Source: CAZFOB01 sp964520325
GTDB lineage: Bacteria; Actinomycetota; JAICYB01
NCBI GenBank assembly: GCA_964520325.1
Contig: CAZFOB010000001.1
Span: 254,568-318,567 of the forward strand
DNA length: 64,000 nt
Direction: 5' to 3'
The translations under genes and the position numbers were made by a program. Below the pieces are notes generated by a model that had not been told where the DNA came from, made no database searches, and saw only the letters and a program-made list of their open reading frames with translations. Position 1 is the stretch's first letter. The number at the start of each line of letters is the position of its first letter. Below are positions 1-9,796 of the stretch, one piece after another.

Positions 1-1336
1 TGAGGATGTCGCGACGCCGCGCCTGCGGAACGGCATTGGTCAACAGCTCGACGTTCACACCGACCGGCTCGCACATCTCACGGATCTTCCTCGCGTGCTG
101 TTCGGCGAGAACCTCCGTCGGCGCCATGATCGCAGCCTGTGTCCCAGACTGCGCTGCGACCATCGCCGCTTGCACCGCGACCAAGGTCTTGCCCGATCCG
201 ACATCTCCTTGGAGGAGCCGGTGCATCGGGCGCGGCTTGGCCATGTCGCGACCGATCTCGCGCATCGCACGCGACTGCGCATCGGTCGGCTTGAACGGAA
301 GGGACGCGACGAAGCGCTTCGTCAGCTCTCCCTCAGCGTCGTGCGCGATCCCGCGCAGGTCCTCCTCCAGATGCCGCTTACGCAAGGCGAGGCCGATCTG
401 CAGGACGAACAACTCCTCGAAGACCAACCGCCGGCGCGCGTCCGTGATCTGCGTGAGGGCTTCCGGGAAATGGACGAGCCTCGTCGCGACGTCCTTGCCG
501 AGCAGGTTGCGCTCGACGCGCACATCCGCTGGGATCGGATCGGGCATGCGGCCGAGCCGTTCGAATGCGGTGTGCAGCATGCGGCGCAGCTGCGTGGCCG
601 AAACCCGCTCGGTGGCCGGATAGATCGGAACGATGCGTCCCGTATCAACAGATTCCGCGGACGTCTTGAGCAGGTCGTACGCCGGCGCGTCCATCTGGGG
701 CTTGCCGCGGAAGGTCTTGACCTTGCCGGAGAACGCCGCCTCGGTACCCTCGGTCAACGTTCTTGCGCGCCAGTCCTGGTTCCACCAGGTGCAATCGATG
801 TAACCGGTTCCGTCCGAGATCGTCACGATCGTGCGCGTGCGATTGCCCCGAGAGTGAGGGGGTGCGCCCCGACGGGACGGGATGCGATCGACCTTCGTGT
901 TCCGGACGGTCGCGATGACCGTGGCCTCCTGTCCGAGCTTCAGCTCTCCGATCGTGCGCATGTCGCGCCGGTCGATGTAGGTCCGGGGAAGATGGTCGAT
1001 GAGGTCGCCGAAGGTCTTGAGGTGAAGCGACTCGAGTCGCTCCGCGGTCTTCTCACCGACGCCGGGGAGCGTCGAGACCGGTGTGTCGAGCGGCGCCCCG
1101 CCGTCGAAGCTCCGCGGCCCCGGTGGGATGTGCGGGCTCAGCCGGTGTGCGACTTCGTCGCGTTCGTTGCGATCCTTGAGCTTGTATGACGTCAGAGCCG
1201 CCATCGCCCATGCGCGCGTGCTGCCGAGCGCGCTCGCATCTCGGTGCAAGCGCCTGAGGATCGCTGCTGCGAACCCGCCGAGCAGGCCGCGATCCTGGGA
1301 GCCGAGGGCCCGCTCGCCGTCCACCGCCTCTCGCAT
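1..1336 (-). CDS. recG: ATP-dependent DNA helicase RecG (C-terminal part beyond left edge)
   Basis: RecG reverses stalled replication forks and unwinds branched DNA in the cytoplasm. Read on the minus strand, about 445 codons are visible. They contain a helix-hairpin-like segment (VSTLPGVGEKTAERLESL), an OB-fold wedge domain with GTGYIDCTWWNQ, and the start of the helicase domain with Walker A GDVGSGKT followed by APTEVLAEQHA. The family usually has 700-800 residues, so helicase motifs II-VI lie off the left edge. I chose the ATG at 1336, which has GGAG just upstream; an internal ATG at the segment MAALTSYK is an alternative. recG near the DAK2 gene and rpmB matches a known actinobacterial gene order, although an ABC exporter and two other genes now separate them. 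Confidence 0.93.
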   Translation of the reverse strand, partial: MREAVDGERALGSQDRGLLGGFAAAILRRLHRDASALGSTRAWAMAALTSYKLKDRNERDEVAHRLSPHIPPGPRSFDGGAPLDTPVSTLPGVGEKTAERLESLHLKTFGDLIDHLPRTYIDRRDMRTIGELKLGQEATVIATVRNTKVDRIPSRRGAPPHSRGNRTRTIVTISDGTGYIDCTWWNQDWRARTLTEGTEAAFSGKVKTFRGKPQMDAPAYDLLKTSAESVDTGRIVPIYPATERVSATQLRRMLHTAFERLGRMPDPIPADVRVERNLLGKDVATRLVHFPEALTQITDARRRLVFEELFVLQIGLALRKRHLEEDLRGIAHDAEGELTKRFVASLPFKPTDAQSRAMREIGRDMAKPRPMHRLLQGDVGSGKTLVAVQAAMVAAQSGTQAAIMAPTEVLAEQHARKIREMCEPVGVNVELLTNAVPQARRRDIL

Positions 1337-1383
1337 CGCTCCAGCGTATTCATGCGCCGGACATACGCGACCGATGGTCCGCC

Positions 1384-1422
1384 CGTGTCTCTTGGCCGTG
1401 TCTCTTGGCCGTGTCTCTTGGC
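1384..1422. repeat. 13-bp tandem repeat, three perfect copies
   Basis: The unit CGTGTCTCTTGGC occurs three times without mismatch between the divergent recG and SCO6745-family starts, ending 13 bp before the latter ATG. It therefore lies in the probable 5' UTR or promoter of that gene. No spacer separates the copies. Confidence 0.95.
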
Positions 1423-1435
1423 TACCATCGTGGCC

Positions 1436-2269
1436 ATGGAGCCGAACGTCGCTCGCAAGACCTGGCGAACCCTCGAGGTCTACCACGGAGCCATCTACTT
1501 CGTACCCGAGGCTCGCGACGCATACGCCGCGATCGGGGTCACCGATCGGATGATGGGTTACTTCGGCTCACGGGCGGCACCGCTCGGCCGCGTGCCCGCA
1601 GAGGTCGTGATCTCGACGTTCTTCAACTTTCACCCCAAGCTGGTCAGCGACCGGATACCGGCGGTTTGGAACATCGTCACCCCCGACCAGATCCTCGGAG
1701 CGCGTTTCTCCGCTGCCGACGCCATGCTCCGGCGCATCCTCGGCACGGCCATCGACTCTCCGGAGATGGCGGAGGCCGCCCGGCTCGCGCGGAGTGCGGC
1801 CGAGCAGTGCACACCCGATGGACGCACGCTCTACGCCGGACACGCATCGCTGAACTGGCCCAGCCAGCCGCACCTGGCGCTGTGGCACGCGATCACGCTT
1901 CTTCGCGAGTACCGCGGCGACGGACACATCGCCGCCATGACCGCCGAGGGCTTGGACGGGTGCGAGGCCCTCGTGACGCACGCCGCTTCGGGCGACGTTC
2001 CGGCGGCAACGCTGAAGACCTCCCGGCAATGGCCGGACGACGAATGGAACGCCGCGGTGGAACGTTTGCGGTCGCGTGGTTGGATCGTGAGCGAGTCCGA
2101 GTTCACACCGGAGGGCGCTGAGCACCGCGAGTGGATCGAGACCCGCACCGACGAGCTCGCCTTGCCCCCGTGGGAGGCCATCGGTGAGATCGGATGCAGC
2201 AGGCTCCGCGAGCTGGTGCGTCCATACAGCCGGACGATCGTGGAATCCGGCGAGCTCGCGTTCCGGTAA
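1436..2269 (+). CDS. SCO6745 family protein
   Basis: A 277-residue protein of the actinobacterial SCO6745 family, whose biochemical role is not established. Recognisable family features are the N-terminal LEVYHGAIYFVPEA, the segment YFGSRAAPLGRVPAEVV, FFNFHPKLV and a late WPDDEW. There is no signal peptide or membrane segment. The ATG at 1436 is chosen because family similarity starts there; the open frame extends upstream through the tandem repeat, which is unlikely to be coding. It is transcribed away from recG and its promoter must lie in or above the repeat. Confidence 0.8.
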   Translation: MEPNVARKTWRTLEVYHGAIYFVPEARDAYAAIGVTDRMMGYFGSRAAPLGRVPAEVVISTFFNFHPKLVSDRIPAVWNIVTPDQILGARFSAADAMLRRILGTAIDSPEMAEAARLARSAAEQCTPDGRTLYAGHASLNWPSQPHLALWHAITLLREYRGDGHIAAMTAEGLDGCEALVTHAASGDVPAATLKTSRQWPDDEWNAAVERLRSRGWIVSESEFTPEGAEHREWIETRTDELALPPWEAIGEIGCSRLRELVRPYSRTIVESGELAFR

Positions 2270-2276
2270 CCATCCA

Positions 2277-2318
2277 CCGGGCCCCTGAACCCAGGCCGCC
2301 GGGACCCTGAACCCAGGC
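2277..2318. repeat. Two-copy 20-bp repeat, period 22
   Basis: Two copies beginning CCGGG and ending CTGAACCCAGGC differ at one base. They sit in the short gap between the SCO6745-family stop and the next gene, on the same strand. No hairpin with a T-tract is seen. Confidence 0.85.
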
Positions 2319-2367
2319 CACACTGGAGTAAGCTGCACAGAAGCTCTCAACGAAGTTGGGGGACAGC

Positions 2368-4122
2368 GTGCGCAAGACGTCCACGCAAGGCGGACTCGAG
2401 CTCGGAACCGCACTGGCCGCCGTCGTCGGCATCCTCGCCTGCGGCGCCGGCATCCTTCACCTCCTCGCCTCCCGCGACCATCTCGAGCACGCACCCATCG
2501 CAGCGTCGTTCGTCCTCCTCGGTCTGGCGCAGTTCGCGTGGGGCGCACTCGTGGCCTGGCGGAGATCTCCGCGGGTGCTGGCGCTCGGCGCGCTCGGCAG
2601 TCTCGCTGTTGTTGCGGTATGGGTTCTCTCGCGCACCATGGGCATACCGATCATGGACGCCATCTCGCAGGCCGAGCCCATCGGGATCGCCGATGCGACG
2701 GCGACCTTCTTCGAGCTCATGGCCGCCGCGGGGGCCGGGATGCTGCTCGTACTTCCCGCGGCAGCGCTCACGTCGCACCTCGCACGGGCGCGCGCACAGC
2801 GTTTCGTGGCGAGCAGCGGTGCGATCGCTCTGCTGCTGACGGTTCCGGCGTTCGTCGTCCCAAGCCATTCGCACGGAGAAGGCGGGGGCGAGGGTCTGAG
2901 TTCAACTCACGCTCACGGGGCCGGCGATCTGGCAACCGCTGCCGATGATCATCTACACGATGTGACCGCCGTCAACGACGTCGCACATACGGACATGAAC
3001 GGACACCCCCACGGGGAGGCACCTGGGCCTGAGACAACAACGGAGACGGCAGCTGCTCCATCGCACGCGCACGACGGCACGGTTGCGGCTGCGGCTCGTC
3101 CACACGCTAAAGATGCGCAGCACGAGCATGGCCAAACGCCCCCGGCGGCAGAAGACACGTCGCAGACGTCCGCGGCGCCCCCCATGCCCAAGCCACGAGG
3201 CAAGGTCACGACGATGCGCTACGGGCCTTTCGTGCTGCCGGCGGCGGCAAACGGCGGCAACGACCACCGCAACCAGATCCTCCCGGCGATCCTTCCGCCC
3301 TGCGTGAACTGTCTCGTCACGTCGATGACTCCGGACCTCGTCTACGCCGACGGAAGCCCGGCCAACATGGATACCGGCCCGATGCTCCATCACTCGGTGC
3401 TCTTCGACACCCTCACGAACGACCCGACGTGCGGACGCGGTGACAGTACGGTCGGATTCATCGGTCACCGCGTCTTCGCAGCCGGCAACGAGCGGACGCC
3501 GATGATCCTGCCCGAGGGCTACGCGGTTCCGATCGCCTCACCGTGGTGGGCCGGGGTCTTCGAGATCATGAACGACGCCCCTTCGGTCAACGTCGTGTTC
3601 TTCGAGTTGACGGTCACCTATCTTCCGGGCGCCGACACATCGGTCAAGCCCGTCACTCCGGTGTGGCTCGACGTCGACAACTGCGGCGACTCGCAGTTCG
3701 CGATCCCCAAGGGCGAGTCGGTGACGAAGTGGAAGTGGACGTCGAACATCACCGGACGCATCGTCGCCGCAGGCGGCCACGTCCACGACGGCGGGATCTC
3801 GATCACGCTCTCCAACGCGACGCGAGGCGATCGGATGTGCACCTCGCTCGCCGGCTACGGAACCAAGCCCGCGTACATGGGCTCGGTCGAGTCGATGTCG
3901 ATCTGTCCGTACGACCGGATCGGCGTGGTGAAAGCGGGTGAAGATCTGCAGCTCGATACCTACTACAACTCGATGGCGGCGGCGCCTGACGTGATGGGGA
4001 TCATGATCGCCTACGTCTACGAGACCGATGACCTCAGCGGTGGTTCGGCGCCGCCCGCGGCATACACCGCGCCTCCCCCGAACGACGCACCACCACCGCA
4101 ATCGCACGCCCACGGCCACTAA
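2368..4122 (+). CDS. Membrane-anchored His-rich protein with Nod19/PHM-like domain
   Basis: About 584 residues. The first ~165 residues hold about four to five hydrophobic helices. A low-complexity linker (roughly 165-275) follows, with many His pairs (SHSHGEG, HAHGAG, HPHGEA, HEHGQ). The last ~290 residues form a soluble domain with MLHHSVLFD, GGHVHDGGI and CVNC, which resemble copper-binding motifs of stress-up-regulated Nod19 and PHM-type proteins; the C-terminus is again His-rich (SHAHGH). I infer an extracytoplasmic metal-binding, probably copper-linked, protein; no enzyme activity is shown. The GTG at 2368 is preferred because GGGGG lies 5 nt upstream; an in-frame TTG at 2356 is possible. 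A monocistronic unit is likely, since the next gene is convergent. Confidence 0.6.
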   Translation: MRKTSTQGGLELGTALAAVVGILACGAGILHLLASRDHLEHAPIAASFVLLGLAQFAWGALVAWRRSPRVLALGALGSLAVVAVWVLSRTMGIPIMDAISQAEPIGIADATATFFELMAAAGAGMLLVLPAAALTSHLARARAQRFVASSGAIALLLTVPAFVVPSHSHGEGGGEGLSSTHAHGAGDLATAADDHLHDVTAVNDVAHTDMNGHPHGEAPGPETTTETAAAPSHAHDGTVAAAARPHAKDAQHEHGQTPPAAEDTSQTSAAPPMPKPRGKVTTMRYGPFVLPAAANGGNDHRNQILPAILPPCVNCLVTSMTPDLVYADGSPANMDTGPMLHHSVLFDTLTNDPTCGRGDSTVGFIGHRVFAAGNERTPMILPEGYAVPIASPWWAGVFEIMNDAPSVNVVFFELTVTYLPGADTSVKPVTPVWLDVDNCGDSQFAIPKGESVTKWKWTSNITGRIVAAGGHVHDGGISITLSNATRGDRMCTSLAGYGTKPAYMGSVESMSICPYDRIGVVKAGEDLQLDTYYNSMAAAPDVMGIMIAYVYETDDLSGGSAPPAAYTAPPPNDAPPPQSHAHGH

Positions 4123-4131
4123 GCGCAACCG

Positions 4132-5985
4132 CTACGCGAGGCTCTCCTCCCAGGCCTCGTGCAAACGAGCCCAGCGTCCGTTCTGCCGCAGCAACTCGAT
4201 CGGTGAGCCGTCCTCAACGACGCTTCCTTCGTCGATCACGAGCACCCGGTCGGCGGTCTCGACGGTGGCCAGGCGGTGCGCGATGATGAACGCCGTGCGA
4301 TCTTGCAGCACGACCTCGAGTGCCTGCTGGATCAGCCGCTCCGACGGCATGTCGATAGAGGACGTCGCCTCGTCGAAGATGATCACCGCGGGGTCGGCAA
4401 GGAACGCGCGAGCGAGCGCAACGAGCTGGCGCTGGCCGGCCGATAGGCGTCCGCCTCGCTTGCGGATGTCGCTGTCGTAGCCCTCGGGGAGCCGCTCGAT
4501 GAAGGCGTGCGCACCGACGACGTGCGACGCACGCTCGATCTGCTCGCGCGTCGCAGCGGGGTTGCCGAACGCGATGTTGTCGGCCACCGACCCGGAGAAC
4601 AGGAAGTTCTCTTGGGTGACCATGATGATCGCCTTGCGCAACTCGCTGCTCGGTAGATCGCGAAGATCGACGCCGTCGATGGACACACTTCCCGTGTTCG
4701 GGTCGTAGAAGCGCGCCACGAGGCGCGCGATCGTCGACTTTCCGGCCCCCGTCGGACCGACAAGCGCGACGGTCTGTCCAGCAGGCACGTCGAGCGTGAC
4801 GTGCTCGAGGATGTTCTTGTCGCGGTAGCCGAAGGTCAGATCAGCGAAGTCGATGCGCCCGCCCCACGAGCAACGCCTGACCGCGCGCTCGGGAGCCGGC
4901 TCCGGCACCGACGGCTGCTCGGCCAGGAGTCCCGAGAGCTTCTCCAGCGATGCTCCCGCGGCCTGAAAGATGTTGTAGACCTGGCTGAGCTCCTGGATGG
5001 GGTGGAAGAAGTTGCGGGTGAACAACAGGAAAGATACGAGCACGCCGAGCTTCATCGAGCCGTTGGACACGCGAAGACCTCCGACCAGGAGCACCGCGAA
5101 CGTCGCCACCTCACCGAGGAGGCCGGTACCAGGGCCGTAGATCGACTGGGCGCGGATCGCGTCCATGTTGGCGTCGCGGTAGCGCGCGTCGATCTCCTCG
5201 AAGATCTCCTGGTTGCGCGGCTCGCGCCGGAACGCGTGCACTGCACGCACCCCGCCGAGCGTCTCCGTGAACTGGATGTACACGAGGGTGACGGCTTCGC
5301 GCACGCGCCGGTAAAGCACCTCGGACCGGTTGCGGAACCACCACGAGAGCAAGAATACGAAGGGGAAGATCGCGAGCGTGACGACGGCGAGCGGAACATC
5401 GAGCACGAAGAGCAGCACGATGATCCCGCACACTTGAAGAACGGCCCACGGCAGATCGATGAGCCCCGTCAGGAACAGCTCGGCGATCGCGTCCATGTCG
5501 TTGCCGAGGCGCGACATGATCCTGCCCGTCGTGTACTTCTCGTAGAAGGCGATCGAGAGCTTCTGGAAGTGGTCGTAGATGCGCATACGAAGGTCGAAGA
5601 GCACGCGCTCCCCAACCAGTCCGATGTACGCGAGAAACCCGCGCAGCGTCACGGCCTCGATCACCTGGACGACGAAGAACAGGGCGATGATCACGTAGAG
5701 ATTCGTGAGCGTGCCGCCCGGTTGCAGCGCCGGCGTGATGCCGTCGTCGATGGCGCGACCGACGACGTATGGGGTCGCGAGTCCCGCAAGAGAGTGGAGG
5801 ATGACGAGCAACGACCCCGCGATCAGCCGCCGGCGCTCGGAACGCACCAGCTCTGCCAGCAGTCGGAGGCTGCGTCGCCGCATGAAGGCGGACAGACTGC
5901 CGGTAGCGTCCTCTTCCTCTTCGTCGACTGCGATACCTCTCCACACGTCGGCGGGGGCGGGGGTCGTCTCGTTTGGGGCGCTCAC
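4132..5985 (-). CDS. ABC exporter half-transporter, second subunit (catalytically complete site)
   Basis: A 617-residue type IV ABC exporter with a six-helix membrane domain fused to an ATPase. The ATPase has Walker A GPTGAGKST, signature LSAGQRQ, Walker B IIFDEATSSID and H-loop IAHRLATV. Its start GTG overlaps the stop of the upstream exporter gene by four bases (GTGA), so the two are translationally coupled and very probably form a heterodimer. The catalytic Glu is present here but replaced in the partner, the usual asymmetry of such pairs. Substrates may be drugs or lipids; the sequence does not tell which. Confidence 0.92.
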   Translation of the reverse strand: MSAPNETTPAPADVWRGIAVDEEEEDATGSLSAFMRRRSLRLLAELVRSERRRLIAGSLLVILHSLAGLATPYVVGRAIDDGITPALQPGGTLTNLYVIIALFFVVQVIEAVTLRGFLAYIGLVGERVLFDLRMRIYDHFQKLSIAFYEKYTTGRIMSRLGNDMDAIAELFLTGLIDLPWAVLQVCGIIVLLFVLDVPLAVVTLAIFPFVFLLSWWFRNRSEVLYRRVREAVTLVYIQFTETLGGVRAVHAFRREPRNQEIFEEIDARYRDANMDAIRAQSIYGPGTGLLGEVATFAVLLVGGLRVSNGSMKLGVLVSFLLFTRNFFHPIQELSQVYNIFQAAGASLEKLSGLLAEQPSVPEPAPERAVRRCSWGGRIDFADLTFGYRDKNILEHVTLDVPAGQTVALVGPTGAGKSTIARLVARFYDPNTGSVSIDGVDLRDLPSSELRKAIIMVTQENFLFSGSVADNIAFGNPAATREQIERASHVVGAHAFIERLPEGYDSDIRKRGGRLSAGQRQLVALARAFLADPAVIIFDEATSSIDMPSERLIQQALEVVLQDRTAFIIAHRLATVETADRVLVIDEGSVVEDGSPIELLRQNGRWARLHEAWEESLA

Positions 5986-7790
5986 GTGCTCACCCCCTCG
6001 AGCTCGCGTTCGGGACCTTCGACATCAGCCGCGAGCACGCGGCGGTAGAGAGGCTCGCTCGCCAGCAGGTCGTGGTGGGTTCCCGTCGACAGCACCCGTC
6101 CCTCGTGTATGAGCGCCACGCGATCGGCGATCAACAACGTCGACGGACGATGTGCGATGAGCAGCGCCGTGCTGTCGACGAGCGTTTCGCGCAGAGCAGT
6201 TTCGATGGCGGCCTCCGTGTGGACGTCGACCGAGGACAGCGGGTTGTCGAGCACGAGGATGCGCGGACGTCCGATCACCGCGCGCGCGAGTGCGACGCGC
6301 TGGCGTTGTCCGCCGGAGAGCGAGTGTCCCTGCTCCCCCACCCGCGTGTCGAGGCCCCAAGGGAGCTCGCTGACGAATCCATCGGCTTGCGCAGCGGCCA
6401 GGGCAGCCCACACTTCGGTGTCGTCGGCGTCCGGCTTGCCCATGAGCACGTTCTCTCGGATGGAGACCGAGAACAGGATCGGGTCCTCGAAGGCGATCGT
6501 CGCGTGCGAGCGCAACGAATCGACCGTGATCGTCCTGATGTCGTGCCCGTCGAGGCAGACCGATCCGGACGTCGGGTCGTAGAACCGGGACACAAGCGCG
6601 GCCACAGTGCTCTTTCCGCTACCGGTCATCCCAACGAGGGCCAGCGTCTCACCGCTGTGGATGTGCAAGTCGAACCCGCGCAGAACGAGAGACTCCGACT
6701 CCGGGTACTTGAACCACACGTTGTCGAAACGGATCTCACCGCGACAGTCGACGAGCGCAACGGCGCCGGGTGCATCGGCGATGTCGGGAGGCGTGTCCAG
6801 CAGCTCGTAGACACGGGACGCTCCCGCCGAAGCTTCCTGTCCCATGGCGATGATCCATCCGATCTCGCGCACCGGCCACACGAGCATCTGCTGGTACAGG
6901 ACGAACTGCGTGAGCGCGCCGACCGTGATACCGCCGTCCACGACGCGCCGGCCACCCACGAGCAGGATCGCCACGAAGCTCAAGCCGAGGAGCAAGACGT
7001 CGAGGAACCAGAGGTTCTTCCGTGCGAGCACGCCGCGCAGGTTCGTCTGGAAGAGCTTGTCGGCTTGCGCGCGGAAGAGCGCCGACCGTTCCGGCATCCT
7101 GCCGAACGCCTTGATGACGCGCACACCGGTTGCCGATTCCTCGACGATCGTCGTGAGGTCACCCTGCTGGTCCTGGGACTTGCGCGAGATCTCGTGGTAC
7201 AGACGCGAGAAGCGGTAGCTCACGAGGATCACCGGCGAGCAGAACAGGATCGCCGTCAGCGCGAGCGCTGCATCGATGCGGATCAGCTGGACGAGGACGA
7301 GCGAGAACTGCATGCCCATCTGGAACAGGAAGATCAAGCCGAACCCGATGAACCGACGGATGCGTGAGATGTCGCTCACGGCACGCGAGACAAGGTCACC
7401 CGACTGCCATCCGTCGTGGAAGTCGACGGACAACGACTGCAAGTGCTTGTACACGCGGTTGCGGATGTCGTACTCGAGGCCGAGGGCGATCCGTCCGGAG
7501 ATGCGGCGGCGCGTAAACGCCAGGGCAGGCCAGAACAGCCCGAGACCGAGAACGACTAGGGCGTAGGGAACCAGGCGCTCGCGCATGCCGCCCTCGAGCA
7601 CCTCGTCGACGAACCTCTTGATGACCTCTGGGGAAGCCACTTGCGCCGTCAGCACCCCAGCCGACACAGCAATGGCCAAGACGAACTGCCACCGGTAGGG
7701 CCGAACATGGGGGAGAAGACGTCGCAGGGCCCCCGCCGAGCGCGTCTCCCGCGCGCTCGGAGGGCCAGGTCTATGGACCTTGTCCTCCAT
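5982..7790 (-). CDS. ABC exporter half-transporter, first subunit (degenerate site)
   Basis: A 602-residue exporter with an N-terminal membrane domain and a C-terminal ATPase: Walker A GMTGSGKST, signature LSGGQRQ, Walker B ILVLDNPLSSVD, H-loop IAHRPSTL. Asn replaces the catalytic Glu after Walker B, so one ATP site of the dimer should be weak. The ATG at 7790 (MEDKVHRPGPP) is preferred; the frame is open further upstream through a tandem repeat, but that stretch has no family similarity. The gene is first of a two-gene operon with the downstream exporter subunit. Confidence 0.92.
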   Translation of the reverse strand: MEDKVHRPGPPSARETRSAGALRRLLPHVRPYRWQFVLAIAVSAGVLTAQVASPEVIKRFVDEVLEGGMRERLVPYALVVLGLGLFWPALAFTRRRISGRIALGLEYDIRNRVYKHLQSLSVDFHDGWQSGDLVSRAVSDISRIRRFIGFGLIFLFQMGMQFSLVLVQLIRIDAALALTAILFCSPVILVSYRFSRLYHEISRKSQDQQGDLTTIVEESATGVRVIKAFGRMPERSALFRAQADKLFQTNLRGVLARKNLWFLDVLLLGLSFVAILLVGGRRVVDGGITVGALTQFVLYQQMLVWPVREIGWIIAMGQEASAGASRVYELLDTPPDIADAPGAVALVDCRGEIRFDNVWFKYPESESLVLRGFDLHIHSGETLALVGMTGSGKSTVAALVSRFYDPTSGSVCLDGHDIRTITVDSLRSHATIAFEDPILFSVSIRENVLMGKPDADDTEVWAALAAAQADGFVSELPWGLDTRVGEQGHSLSGGQRQRVALARAVIGRPRILVLDNPLSSVDVHTEAAIETALRETLVDSTALLIAHRPSTLLIADRVALIHEGRVLSTGTHHDLLASEPLYRRVLAADVEGPERELEGVST

Positions 7791-7879
7791 TAAGGACCCC
7801 CCGCCTCGACATTCTCTCGACACCCCCGCAAGTGGAGAGAGTCCACGATGATACACGTGGGATAACGACAGCGCTAGGG

Positions 7880-7921
7880 CCACGCATTCGAAGCCACGCA
7901 TTCGAAGCCACGCATTCGAAG
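7880..7921. repeat. 14-bp tandem repeat, three perfect copies
   Basis: The unit CCACGCATTCGAAG is repeated three times without mismatch, about 90 bp upstream of the first ABC exporter start and 136 bp downstream of the DAK2 gene stop. Each unit contains the palindrome TTCGAA. The remaining DNA between 7791 and 8057 shows no other gene. Confidence 0.95.
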
Positions 7922-8057
7922 GTGGACTTCGCGTTCGCACCGAGCACACACTTGCTCAGGGCGCCAGGGACAAATGGGATGAGCGACAGGACCTGCACAC
8001 CGCCGAGCCCGACGACACTCCGGAGCCCACCGAGGCCCACTCCGCCAACGGCTAGCG

Positions 8058-9707
8058 CTATTCGATCCCGATGAGGAACGGGTAGTGCGGCTGACCGCCG
8101 CGGTGCACCTCGACCTCGACCCCGAAGCGCTCCCCAACGCGCTTGCCCAGTGCGTGGGCGTGCCACTCGTCGACGTCGGCGCCGTATACAAGCGTCACGA
8201 GTGAATCGACGTCAGGGTCGAGCATCACCTCGACCACGCCAAGCACGGCATCGTCTGCGTCGTCGCCGATGAATCTCACAGAACCGCCGGCGATCCCGAG
8301 CGCCTGACCCTCCTCGACGTGCCCGGCGGGTGTCTCTGTCGTCCGCACGGCGTAAGCGACCTCACCGTGCTTGGTCGCGAGAGCCTCCGTCGTCATCGCA
8401 ACGAGGTTGTCATCCAGGCTTGCGTCGCGATCGAAGGCGACGATGGCAGTGATGCCCTGCAACGGCGATTCCGTCGGGACGACGTCGATCCGTTTCACGA
8501 TCCCCTCGTCGGTCGCGATACCGGCCGCCGTTCTCGCCGACGAGATGACGTTCTTGTTGTTGGGAAGCACGATCACTTCTTCGGCGCGCGCACGCCGGAT
8601 GCCGACGAGGATCTCTTCGGCCGAGGGATTGAAGCTCTGGCCTCCAGGGACCAGTCCGCGCACGCCGAGCGATGCGAAGATCTCGAGGATCCCGTCGCCG
8701 GCGGCGACCGCGACGATACCGAGATGCTCGACCGGGCTGCCGTCGTCCCGGCCCTCCTGCATGTGCGCGAGGACGGAGGCCGTATGCAGGTCGTTGACCT
8801 GGCCCTCGAGATACTGAACCTCGAGCTGGCGTGGACGTCCGCGTTCGTATGCCTCCTCGATGACCTCACCGATCGCATTCGTGTGGACGTGCACGTTGTA
8901 CAAGCCGGCGTTGCCGACCACGAGAACGCAGTCGCCGTAGCGGCCGAGGACGTCGCGGTACTCGTCGGCCTTTGCATCGGTGACCTCATAAAGGAACTGG
9001 ACCTCGAACTTGAACTCGAGGCTTCCGCCTTCTGGACCCAGAACGGTCGCGCCCTGTACGGCATCGGCCGGCGACTTGGCCGGCACGCGCGGCGGCGGCA
9101 GCGGCGTGGCGTCGAGGGTGAACAAGAGACATTCGAGGAAGAGCAGGAACCCCCGCCCCCCGGCGTCCACCACGCCGGCCTGCTTGAGGATCGGCAAGAG
9201 CTCTGGCGTGCGATCGAGCGCGTCCTGGGCCCGGCCGACAACGCGCCGGCAGGCGTCGACGAGATCGTCACTCTCGATGGTCGCCGCCTCTGCCTCCTCG
9301 GCGGCTTCGCGGGCGACGGTGAGGATGGTGCCTTCTTGCGGCTGCATGACCGCCTTGTAGGCAAGGTCGGAGCCTCGGCGAAGCCCGTCTGCGAGGGACG
9401 CAGTGTCGAGGCCGTCGGCTTCCCCCACTGCTTCTGCGATCCCGCGGAAGAGCTGCGACAGGATCACGCCGGAGTTGCCCCGCGCACCCATCAGCGACCC
9501 GCGCGCGATCGATGCGCACGGCTCGGTCGAGCCCTCGAGCTCGCGCACGACAGCCGCTAGCGAGAGCTTGAGATTCGTGCCGGTGTCGCCGTCCGGGACG
9601 GGATAGACGTTCAGCCCGTTGATCTCCTCTTCGTAGGAGGAGAGCGCCCGGGAGAACTCGGTGACGGCTGCGGCGAAGTCGGCGATCGAGACGCTTGTCG
9701 TGGCCAA
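8058..9707 (-). CDS. DAK2 domain protein, YloV/FakA-like
   Basis: About 549 residues. The N-terminal dihydroxyacetone-kinase-type (DAK2) domain has the nucleotide motif NVYPVPDGDTGTNL; a middle domain and a C-terminal DegV-like region follow. In Firmicutes the homologue FakA phosphorylates fatty acids bound to FakB/DegV proteins; the actinobacterial role is less clear and no separate degV gene is present in this window. I chose the TTG at 9707 (LATTSVSIADF) because the upstream part of the frame has no similarity; an ATG at 9779 remains possible. It is divergent from rpmB, a neighbour conserved across actinobacteria. Confidence 0.9.
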   Translation of the reverse strand: MATTSVSIADFAAAVTEFSRALSSYEEEINGLNVYPVPDGDTGTNLKLSLAAVVRELEGSTEPCASIARGSLMGARGNSGVILSQLFRGIAEAVGEADGLDTASLADGLRRGSDLAYKAVMQPQEGTILTVAREAAEEAEAATIESDDLVDACRRVVGRAQDALDRTPELLPILKQAGVVDAGGRGFLLFLECLLFTLDATPLPPPRVPAKSPADAVQGATVLGPEGGSLEFKFEVQFLYEVTDAKADEYRDVLGRYGDCVLVVGNAGLYNVHVHTNAIGEVIEEAYERGRPRQLEVQYLEGQVNDLHTASVLAHMQEGRDDGSPVEHLGIVAVAAGDGILEIFASLGVRGLVPGGQSFNPSAEEILVGIRRARAEEVIVLPNNKNVISSARTAAGIATDEGIVKRIDVVPTESPLQGITAIVAFDRDASLDDNLVAMTTEALATKHGEVAYAVRTTETPAGHVEEGQALGIAGGSVRFIGDDADDAVLGVVEVMLDPDVDSLVTLVYGADVDEWHAHALGKRVGERFGVEVEVHRGGQPHYPFLIGIE

Positions 9708-9796
9708 ACTCCGTGAGCCCCCCTCCTCAGCAGGATGCGCGCCCTCACCGAAGGCTCGCCCCCCAGGATCGGGGGCCATGCTACCGTTGAGCGCAT

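Noticed and set aside
4801..6048. Long plus-strand open frame (415 codons) opposite the ABC exporter
   Set aside because: It is the antisense shadow of a gene with complete exporter motifs; composition is charged and low in structure, and no family is recognised.
7791..7960. A second leader peptide (13 codons from an ATG near 7829) before the other ABC exporter pair
   Set aside because: It overlaps the exporter start, has no convincing ribosome site and no SD-masking stem was found.
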